64,000 nucleotides of DNA from Mesorhizobium tianshanense (GTDB lineage Bacteria > Pseudomonadota > Alphaproteobacteria > Rhizobiales > Rhizobiaceae). Below the pieces are notes generated by a model. The model made no database searches, was not told where the DNA came from, and saw nothing but the letters and a program-made list of their open reading frames with translations. Of this stretch, positions 19,394-26,036 are shown in pieces; position 1 is the first letter of the stretch, and every line of letters begins with the position of its first letter. The stretch covers positions 1-64,000 of the forward strand of contig NZ_VLKT01000042.1 of the NCBI RefSeq assembly GCF_007830515.1, in the 5' to 3' direction. The position numbers and the translations under genes were made by a program.

Positions 19394-19485
19394 TGAGCCT
19401 GCAGCGCGCCAGTGCCGCAACCTGGGAAGGCAAGCCGGCGCTGGTCGAATGCCTGACCCGCGAGGAGCGCCGTATCCCGTCATGA
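19390..19485 (+). CDS. Tiny coupled ORF between hydantoinase and dihydroorotase-like genes
   Basis: 31-codon ORF, starting MMSLQRASAATWEGKPALVE. Its ATG overlaps the hydantoinase stop and its TGA (19483-19485) overlaps the next ATG at 19482, exactly as for the tiny ORF at 17931. No domain is recognisable. Real peptide or pure coupling device cannot be distinguished here. Confidence 0.4.
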   Translation: MMSLQRASAATWEGKPALVECLTREERRIPS

Positions 19486-20843
19486 CCACCTTCGACGTCT
19501 TGCTGCGCGGCGGCCAGGTGGTCGACACCGATGGCATTCGTCACCTGGATCTCGCTTTGAGGAACGGCAAGATAACGGCGCGCCTTACGCCGAACGAGCC
19601 GGCGGAGGCGGCACACATCGTTCGGGTGGGCGGGAGATTCCTTCTGCCAGGCCTGGTCGATGCGCATGTGCATCTGCGCGAGCCCGGCATGACCTGGAAG
19701 GAGGATTTTGCCAGCGGGACGCAAGCCGCGATCGCTGGTGGCGTCACCACCGTCCTGGTGATGCCGACCGACGAGCCATGGACCGTCTCGGCAGCCGACT
19801 TCAAGGCCAAGCGCGCGCTCGCCGAAGGCCGGATATTTTGCGATGTCGGGCTGCAGGTCGCGGTTGGCCGCGATCGCTCGGAACTGGCTGAACTCGCGAA
19901 CCTTGGCGCGACCTCCTTCGAGATATTCACGTCGGACGTCCCTCCCGATTTCCTGCATGCCTCGACGGCCGACCTGCAGGCAGCCGTCGAGGCCGTCCGG
20001 GCGGCGGGCGGAATGGTCGCCATATCGCCGGGCGACCAATCCGTGCTCGATGCCGAACTCGCCCGGCTGACGGCGGGACGCAGCACGGCGGCGGATTTCG
20101 TCCGCAGCCGGCCGGGACATGCCGAGGCGCAAGGCATCGCCCGCGCTATTCTGGCCGCCGCTACGGCCGGCGCTCCGGTCCATATCCGCCAAAGCAATTC
20201 GCGCCAGGGAATGGCGGCGTATCGCCGCCTGCGCGACCTTGCCGACGTCTCCATAGAAACCAGTCCGCAATGCCTGATGTTCACGGCTTCTGACTACGAG
20301 CGGCTCGGACCAGCCGCCAAGGCGTCACCGCCCTGGCGCGACGCAGCCGACCGGGAGGCCGTGCGAGCCGCGGTTGCCGACGGCGTCATCGACATTATCG
20401 TCACCGACCATGCACCGCATCTCATGGCCGAAAAGCTGGCGCAGGCGGAGGATTTTGCCGCCGTGCCCGGCGGTTTCCCCGGCGTGCAGACCTTGCTGGC
20501 GACGCTGCTCATGCTGGTCGACGACGGTCTCATCGGCCTGTCCGACCTCGTCAGGCTAGCCGCGTCGCGCCCGGCGGAGCGCTTCGGACTCGGCTCTCAC
20601 AAGGGCCGCCTGCAGGTCGGGTTCGACGCCGACGTCCTTGTTCTCGATCCGGACCGGCCGACGGTCATCCGAGGGTCCGATCAATTGAGCAAGGCCGGCT
20701 ACACGCCCTTCGAGGGGCTGAGCACGTCCTTCTCCCTGGAACGCGTCTTCCTGCGCGGACAGGAAGTGCCAATGCATAAAATGTCAGGAAAAACCGGTTT
20801 CGCGGGCATGGCGCAAGGCCTTGTGGTCATGGCGGAAAGGTGA
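19482..20843 (+). CDS. Dihydroorotase/allantoinase-like amidohydrolase with altered metal site
   Basis: 453-residue amidohydrolase with the DAHVHLREPG motif (H62, H64) and TDHAPH near 305-312, so the fold and two ends of the active site are kept. Three other ligand positions are changed. The Lys of allantoinase/hydantoinase type is Glu (E147 in SFEIF). The usual V-H-[AC]-E segment reads VAISPGDQS. The usual H-[IV]-x-H-V-S segment reads VHIRQSNS. It may bind one metal ion, or be a non-catalytic partner like known inactive dihydroorotases. The start at ATG 19482 is coupled to the tiny ORF upstream. It is the third gene of the ring-hydrolase operon. Confidence 0.8.
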   Translation: MTTFDVLLRGGQVVDTDGIRHLDLALRNGKITARLTPNEPAEAAHIVRVGGRFLLPGLVDAHVHLREPGMTWKEDFASGTQAAIAGGVTTVLVMPTDEPWTVSAADFKAKRALAEGRIFCDVGLQVAVGRDRSELAELANLGATSFEIFTSDVPPDFLHASTADLQAAVEAVRAAGGMVAISPGDQSVLDAELARLTAGRSTAADFVRSRPGHAEAQGIARAILAAATAGAPVHIRQSNSRQGMAAYRRLRDLADVSIETSPQCLMFTASDYERLGPAAKASPPWRDAADREAVRAAVADGVIDIIVTDHAPHLMAEKLAQAEDFAAVPGGFPGVQTLLATLLMLVDDGLIGLSDLVRLAASRPAERFGLGSHKGRLQVGFDADVLVLDPDRPTVIRGSDQLSKAGYTPFEGLSTSFSLERVFLRGQEVPMHKMSGKTGFAGMAQGLVVMAER

Positions 20844-20867
20844 AGCATAAGCTTGCTGGGATGCCGC

Positions 20868-21524
20868 CTATGCCGTCCTGCGCAAATGCGCCGTGCCCCA
20901 ATCGCAAAGGACAATCAGGGGGACAGCAGCAAAGCCGCTTACGAGCAGCAGCCAATCCTGTGTTATGCCAAGCATGATGGCGGCGCTTCCGCCGATCAGC
21001 GACCAGACGAAGGGGATGACCAGCAGCCAGCGGGAAAGGCGCTGCGTCGTCAGCAGGAACATGCCGAAGGTGAATATCGTCACCGGACACGGCGTCACCC
21101 CGAACATCGGCATCTCGGGATAGGTGTGTCCCGTCACCATGCCGATCACAGGATAGAGGACGGCCGCGTAAAACAGCAAAGCGGCGGCCACCCACGCGGC
21201 CGGTCCTGACCGAACGCCGAAGCGGAGCCGGTCGTGCTGGATTCCGGCATAGGCCAGGAACCCTCCCTGAAACAGGAACATGGCGCCGAAGAAATGAGCC
21301 GCCGTGTTGATCGGCGCGAAGAACAGCCCGTGATAGACAATCCCGGTCCAAACCCACATCGCCGCGAGAATGCCCGCGATGACCCGGCCAGAGGAACGGC
21401 TGGGTCGAAACAACAGGGCGACGGCGACGATGCCGAGCAGGCAGGCTGCGATCTGCAGCGGCCAGATCGCCTCGTTGTAGGTGACGAAGACGCCAAGGAA
21501 TTGCTCGCGCGTGAATGGCAACAT
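20868..21524 (-). CDS. DUF6064 multi-pass membrane protein
   Basis: 218-residue membrane protein with about six or seven hydrophobic segments. It opens MLPFTREQFLGVFVTYNEA, the conserved start of the DUF6064 family, and has WTGIVYHGLFFAPINTAAHFFG in the middle. A longer reading to 21641 lacks family similarity, so the ATG at 21524 is chosen. It is divergent from the nitroreductase gene, with an FNR/FixK-like box in the gap. The function is unknown. Confidence 0.75.
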   Translation of the reverse strand: MLPFTREQFLGVFVTYNEAIWPLQIAACLLGIVAVALLFRPSRSSGRVIAGILAAMWVWTGIVYHGLFFAPINTAAHFFGAMFLFQGGFLAYAGIQHDRLRFGVRSGPAAWVAAALLFYAAVLYPVIGMVTGHTYPEMPMFGVTPCPVTIFTFGMFLLTTQRLSRWLLVIPFVWSLIGGSAAIMLGITQDWLLLVSGFAAVPLIVLCDWGTAHLRRTA

Positions 21525-21647
21525 CAGCCACGGTTCCCAGCTTCCAGCACAAGAGATCAGGACTGTTTCGGCCGCGCCTTGATCTGGCGCAACCGACAGC
21601 GCCAACGGCGTTCGGTTCGCTGCCATGCGTCGAGGCCGCAAGGACGC

Positions 21648-21661
21648 ATGATTCAGATCAA
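21648..21661. promoter_or_regulatory. FNR/FixK-type box (one mismatch) between DUF6064 and nitroreductase genes
   Basis: ATGAT-TCAG-ATCAA matches the anaerobox consensus TTGAT-N4-ATCAA at 9 of 10 positions. Its centre is about 130 bp from the DUF6064 start and 42 bp from the nitroreductase ATG. It suits oxygen control of DUF6064 best; for the nitroreductase gene it would need a very short leader. A perfect box occurs at 25034. Confidence 0.5.
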
Positions 21662-21696
21662 AGCCGGGCTGATCCCAGCCGTGATACGCACCCCCT

Positions 21697-22827
21697 ATGT
21701 CCGAGGCCCATCAAAGCCGTCGTGGATTCCTGGCCGCGCTAGCCGTCGGAGGAGGGCTTGTCGCAATTGGCGGCACAACCGCGCTGGTGATGAACGCCCG
21801 AGGCCTTTCCGGGTACGAGAACGCGATCAACGCCACGTGGCGCCATACCGACAGCACCGATCTGCCGTTGTCGTCGGCCCGACAAGAGCTTGTGCGTTAC
21901 GCCACCTTGGCGGCAAACAGCCATAACACTCAGCCTTGGCAATTCCGGCTCTCGGACCGCTCCATCCTCGTGCTGCCGGATCCCGGGCGTGGCTTGCGCG
22001 CTGTCGACCCCGACGATCACCATGTGTTCGCCAGCCTCGGCTGCGCCGTCGAGAATATGGTTCAAGCGGCTCGCGCATTCGGGCTTCGGGCGGCTCCGAG
22101 CTACGACGCCGACGCGCGCGGAATACGGGTCGATCTGGAGGCCGCGCCGCCCGAACGGACGGACCTGTTCGACGCCATCCCGCATCGCCAATCGACGCGC
22201 GCTCTCTATGATGGCCGATCTGTCCCGCCCGAGCATCTCCGGCTTCTGGACGCTGCCGGCAACGGTGGCGGCGTGCGGATGCTGCTTTTCACCGAGCGGC
22301 AGCAACGTGAGGACATCCTCTCCTATCTCGTCGCAGGCAACAGTGCGCAGATGGACGATGCCGCGTTTGTGGAAGAACTGAAATCGTGGATCCGATTCAG
22401 CTATGGCGACGCCCTTTCGACCCGAGACGGACTGTTTTCGAAATCCTCCGGCAATCCGGCTCTACCGGGCTGGATCGGGCGTTTGATCTTCAGCCAGGTG
22501 TTCACGAAGGACACCGAGAACAGCAAGTATGAGAGCCAGCTCAGAAGTTCGGCCGGTATTGCCGTGTTCGTCTCCGACAAGAATGAACCGGCCTACTGGG
22601 CCGAAGCCGGCCGTTGCTGCCAGCGCTTCGCCCTACAGGCGACGGCCCTTCAACTGCGGCATGCTTTCATCAATCAGCCAGTGGAGGTTCCCGCCGTGCG
22701 CGGGCAATTCGCCAGCTATCTCGGCATCGATGGCCGCCGGGCGGATCTCGTGATGAGGTTCGGCTATGGGCCCGAGCTGCCCAAATCGCTCCGCCGCCCG
22801 GTCGAGAACGTCATTCTTCGCGCGTAG
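21697..22827 (+). CDS. Acg-type nitroreductase-fold protein with Tat-like signal
   Basis: 376-residue protein of the nitroreductase superfamily in the Acg group of FMN-binding proteins, which are linked to hypoxia in other bacteria. The N-terminus has a twin-arginine motif (QSRRGFLAALAVGGGLVAIG), so it is probably exported or membrane-anchored. The flavin-contact region is ATLAANSHNTQPWQF, followed by HRQSTRALYDG. The second half has YWAEAGRCCQRFALQATALQL. The ATG at 21697 begins directly before the Tat motif. An FNR/FixK-like box lies upstream. Confidence 0.78.
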   Translation: MSEAHQSRRGFLAALAVGGGLVAIGGTTALVMNARGLSGYENAINATWRHTDSTDLPLSSARQELVRYATLAANSHNTQPWQFRLSDRSILVLPDPGRGLRAVDPDDHHVFASLGCAVENMVQAARAFGLRAAPSYDADARGIRVDLEAAPPERTDLFDAIPHRQSTRALYDGRSVPPEHLRLLDAAGNGGGVRMLLFTERQQREDILSYLVAGNSAQMDDAAFVEELKSWIRFSYGDALSTRDGLFSKSSGNPALPGWIGRLIFSQVFTKDTENSKYESQLRSSAGIAVFVSDKNEPAYWAEAGRCCQRFALQATALQLRHAFINQPVEVPAVRGQFASYLGIDGRRADLVMRFGYGPELPKSLRRPVENVILRA

Positions 22828-22948
22828 GGTCGTGACGTTCTGCCCCCAGGCGCCCGCATCGGAGAACGAGCTAACGCGCTACGTACGGCCTCATCACGGT
22901 TGCGCTTCCTTTCGACCTGCTCTTGCTCCGAAACAGCTTGAAAGCGTA

Positions 22949-22982
22949 CCGCCATTTCGTATACGGGTATACGAAATGGCGG
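22949..22982. repeat. 34-bp perfect inverted repeat upstream of ddl
   Basis: Two 16-base arms, ccgccatttcgtatac (22949-22964) and gtatacgaaatggcgg (22967-22982), are perfectly complementary with a 2-base centre (gg). It lies in a 309-bp gap that holds no convincing gene, 155 bp upstream of the D-Ala-D-Ala ligase start. No T-run follows it, so a terminator role is unlikely. The cgtatac...gtatacg core is like operators of dimeric regulators such as the GntR type. A cruciform or recombination site is also possible. Confidence 0.75.
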
Positions 22983-23136
22983 TTGTCGATCAAGATACAG
23001 CGGATCGATGTGCCGCACTTCGGCCAATGGGAACCGCCAGAGTTGACGCTGTCGCTGCCGGCGGGGGCGATCGGCGCTGCCGCGGGATCGCAGTCGGCTA
23101 CCCGGCCGCTCAAAACCGGATCATTTGGAGCTTTTC

Positions 23137-24213
23137 ATGGCCGCTTCCTCGAACCGATTGCGTATTGCCGTGCTCTTTGGCGGACGCTCCGCCGAGCATG
23201 ACGTTTCGGTGCTTTCGGCAACCAATGTCACGCGTGCGCTGGATCCCGCGAAATACGATGCCGTTCCCGTCTTCATCACACGCGAAGGACAATGGCTGCT
23301 GAGCAGCTTCGAGGATGGCACGCTGGCGAAACCTTCCAGCGGCACGGAAGTCTGCCTCGTGCCGGGCGGACAGGGACGGATGATGGCGATCCCGACCGAC
23401 GGCGCGCCCTACGAACTGCCGAAGATCGGAATCCTCTTCCCGGTGCTGCACGGTCTCCATGGCGAGGACGGCGCCGTGCAGGGGCTGGCGGAGGTTGCGC
23501 GTGTGCCGCTGGCTGGCTGCGGCATCCTCGGTTCCGCGGCCGCGCTCGACAAGGACATCGCCAAGCGCCTGCTGAACGAGGCGGGCCTGCCCGTCGCGCG
23601 ATCCGTCACGATCCACCACGGCGTCGCACCGGCCTTTGCGGAACTGCAGAGCGCGCTCGGGCTTCCGCTTTTTCTCAAGCCGGCGCGGCAGGGCTCCTCG
23701 GTCGGCGTCAGTAAGGTTTCGACTGAAAAAGATTACGAGGCAGCGCTCACCGAAGGCTTCAGGCACGACCGCAAACTGCTGGCCGAAGAATTCATTCGAG
23801 GCCGCGAGATCGAGTGCAGCGTGCTGGAGGATACGGAAGGCGGCCTTTTTGCTTCCCGCCCCGGCGAGATCGTGCCGGCACAGAGCCACGGCTTCTACAG
23901 CTACGACGCCAAATATATCGACGAGAACGGCGCGGTTCTGAAAGTGCCGACACAGCTGCCGGAAGAGATCGAAGGCAGTCTGCGCGCGATGGCGGCAAAG
24001 GCCTTCCGGGCGGTCGGCTGCGATGGCATGGCGCGCGTTGATTTTTTCGTCACTCCGGACATGCGCTTGCTTATCAACGAGCTCAACACCATTCCCGGGT
24101 TCACCGATATCAGCATGTATTCCAAGGCGATGGCGGCAAGCGGCGTCAGCTATTCCGAAATTATCGATCGGCTGGTGGCGCACGGGCTGGCCCGCGCTGC
24201 GCGACTGGCCTGA
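23137..24213 (+). CDS. ddl: D-alanine-D-alanine ligase
   Basis: 358-residue ATP-grasp enzyme that joins two D-alanines for peptidoglycan. Visible motifs are the N-terminal VLFGGRSAEHDVSVLSA, FPVLHGLHGEDGAVQG, the ATP-grasp segment LPLFLKPARQGSSVGVSKV, EIECSVL and the metal-binding RLLINELNTIPGFTDISMYSK. The length is usual for the DdlA branch. The ATG at 23137 follows TTGGAG; an in-frame TTG at 23125 is unlikely. It stands alone, outside a division and cell-wall cluster, so it is probably a second copy. It is convergent with ompW. Confidence 0.92.
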   Translation: MAASSNRLRIAVLFGGRSAEHDVSVLSATNVTRALDPAKYDAVPVFITREGQWLLSSFEDGTLAKPSSGTEVCLVPGGQGRMMAIPTDGAPYELPKIGILFPVLHGLHGEDGAVQGLAEVARVPLAGCGILGSAAALDKDIAKRLLNEAGLPVARSVTIHHGVAPAFAELQSALGLPLFLKPARQGSSVGVSKVSTEKDYEAALTEGFRHDRKLLAEEFIRGREIECSVLEDTEGGLFASRPGEIVPAQSHGFYSYDAKYIDENGAVLKVPTQLPEEIEGSLRAMAAKAFRAVGCDGMARVDFFVTPDMRLLINELNTIPGFTDISMYSKAMAASGVSYSEIIDRLVAHGLARAARLA

Positions 24214-24296
24214 TTCTGCCGAGCGCAAGAAACGAAAGGACGCACAAGGCGCCCCTCTGCCTCCAGGTCAGGCGGCCTGAGACCGCCGTCTCGTCG

Positions 24297-24968
24297 TCAG
24301 AAGCGGTAGGTGACGCCGGTGCCGATCAGCCAGGGGTTGAGCTTGGCTTTGCCCGTCAGTGCAGAGCCACCGACCGTGACGTCGTATTTGGGCTCCAGAA
24401 ACAGCTTCTTCACGTCGAAATTGACGCCCCAATGTTCGTTCACCATGTAGTCGAAGCCGACCTGCAGGGCCCCGCCGAACGTGTCCTTGACATCGATGTC
24501 GTCGGCGTTGGTCGCATCCTGGCTGTAGAACATCGTGTAGGTCGCGCCGGCGCCGACATATGGCTTGAAGGCGCCGAAATTGGTGAAGTGATACTGCAGC
24601 GTGAGCGTCGGCGGCAGCACCCAGACCTTACCGATCTCGCCCAGCCCGCCTATGGTCCCTTCCCCATCGATTTTTGCATAGGTGGTGGCAAGAATGAGTT
24701 CGGCGGCGATGTTGTCGGTGAAGTAGTAGGAGATGTCGAGCTCGGGTGTCACCGTATCCGAATAAGAAAGATCCGAGCCGGGGATCCCGTTGACATAACC
24801 CGAATCTTCCGTGAGCACGCCCAGAGCGCGCAGGCGGATCTGCCACGGGCTTTTCGGCGCCGCCACGTCCACGGGTTCGAGGTCCGCCGCCACGGCCTGC
24901 TGTCCTGCCAGAAAAAGCGCGACGGCCGCCGCAATCCCCCGGGCCACGCCCAATCGGTCTGTCACCAT
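24297..24968 (-). CDS. ompW: OmpW-family outer membrane beta-barrel protein
   Basis: 223-residue protein with a signal peptide (MVTDRLGVARGIAAAVALFL, cleavage after AVAA). The mature part is rich in alternating aromatic and polar residues (ELDISYYFTDNIAAELIL, TLQYHFTNFGAFKPYVGAG) and ends in YRF, the C-terminal aromatic needed for barrel assembly. OmpW forms a narrow 8-stranded pore. The ATG at 24968 has AGGAGAG upstream. A perfect FNR/FixK box lies 66-79 bp upstream, agreeing with the known oxygen control of ompW in other bacteria. Confidence 0.9.
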   Translation of the reverse strand: MVTDRLGVARGIAAAVALFLAGQQAVAADLEPVDVAAPKSPWQIRLRALGVLTEDSGYVNGIPGSDLSYSDTVTPELDISYYFTDNIAAELILATTYAKIDGEGTIGGLGEIGKVWVLPPTLTLQYHFTNFGAFKPYVGAGATYTMFYSQDATNADDIDVKDTFGGALQVGFDYMVNEHWGVNFDVKKLFLEPKYDVTVGGSALTGKAKLNPWLIGTGVTYRF

Positions 24969-25033
24969 TATGTTCTCTCCTTGAGACTCGAATATGTTGC
25001 GGCGCAACAATCGTCCCGGCGGAGAGACGCCGG

Positions 25034-25047
25034 TTGATCTGGATCAA
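25034..25047. promoter_or_regulatory. Perfect FNR/FixK box upstream of ompW
   Basis: TTGAT-CTGG-ATCAA is an exact match to the anaerobox consensus and is symmetric. Its centre is about 72 bp upstream of the ompW start codon, which would place a -41.5 activator site about 30 bp before the leader. It predicts induction of ompW under low oxygen. The next 400 bp towards 25456 hold no gene that I can support. Confidence 0.75.
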
Positions 25048-25456
25048 CTGCGGGGGAGGCAAGAAAGGGGCGGATGCCTTTCGGCTTCTGCTTGTAACAA
25101 AAATGCCACAACGGTTTGGGCGCGAAGAGCCATGGGCCGCTTGGGGACCCTTCACAGGTGCCTGGCTCGACCAGATGCGGGGGAACGCGCTCGACGCTTT
25201 CCGAAACGAAATGACAGCGACCATCAAACCCGCGTTGATATCTTCGAATCCGATCGGGGCTGGAGCGGCATCCTGCCGAGTTATGTCCAATTGATCGAGA
25301 AGCGGTAGGCGCCAATCAACCCCGGCCAACACACTTACCCCTTGAGCACGTGAAAGGTGCGCTTCAATTCGCAATGCATGTGCTATAGGCAAAGACGAGG
25401 AGTGCGGCCTGCCGCTTACCGAGCAATGAAGGCGAAGGTGCGTTTGATCACAGTTT

Positions 25457-25894
25457 ATGAAGAGCCGTACCGGTGAGATGCGACGAATCGGTCGAAGACA
25501 GGCTGGCATGAGGCCCGGCGTTCTGCTCAGCGCGGGTGCTGGCCTGCGGCTGCTCGCTTCATTGCTCTTTTTGATCTGGACCATTCCTGCGGCAACAGCC
25601 GACCAGATCGCACAGGACCCTGCCAACGGGCAATTCGGCGCGACCGAGCCAGTCACACACCCGACTATCACCGCCCGCGGCACTGCGCGCCACGTTGGGG
25701 CTGAGACGTCCCGTTTCAAGGCGGGAACACCTGCCATTGCGGGAAACGGCAAGACCTTTTGCATTACCCCGGATTTGCGCCTGCCGCTTGAAACCGCGTC
25801 AGCCGCATCTCTTGGCATATGGTCTGAAGACAGGCCGAAACTGCCGCCGACCCTCGCCTTCGATGCTCGCGCGCCTCCGGTTCTCACGGCCTGA
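25457..25894 (+). CDS. Hypothetical secreted protein
   Basis: 145-residue ORF with no domain that I recognise. After a basic start it has a hydrophobic stretch (VLLSAGAGLRLLASLLFLIW) followed by a likely signal cleavage site (PAATA-DQ). The rest is polar and Pro/Ala/Thr rich. In-frame ATGs at 25478 and 25508 are alternative starts; none has a clear ribosome site. It lies upstream of secDF on the same strand. Translation is uncertain. Confidence 0.4.
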   Translation: MKSRTGEMRRIGRRQAGMRPGVLLSAGAGLRLLASLLFLIWTIPAATADQIAQDPANGQFGATEPVTHPTITARGTARHVGAETSRFKAGTPAIAGNGKTFCITPDLRLPLETASAASLGIWSEDRPKLPPTLAFDARAPPVLTA

Positions 25895-26036
25895 CCTTGG
25901 CCGCGACCGCGGCCTTGACTCCCAAAACTTTCACATCGCGTTCCGTTCGGGCTCTCGTCGAGTTGCTCGCCGATCGGAACGCCAAAGCTCTTGTCGGAGG
26001 CGGTTTCCGCCCGATATGGGCTGAACGGACAAGAAC

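Noticed and set aside
22923-23201. 92-codon ORF across the 34-bp palindrome
   Set aside because: It has no domain and ends inside ddl; the palindrome itself gives mirrored peptides in several frames.
25034-25294. 86-codon plus-strand ORF in the ompW upstream region
   Set aside because: It begins inside the FNR/FixK box, has no ribosome site and no recognisable domain.
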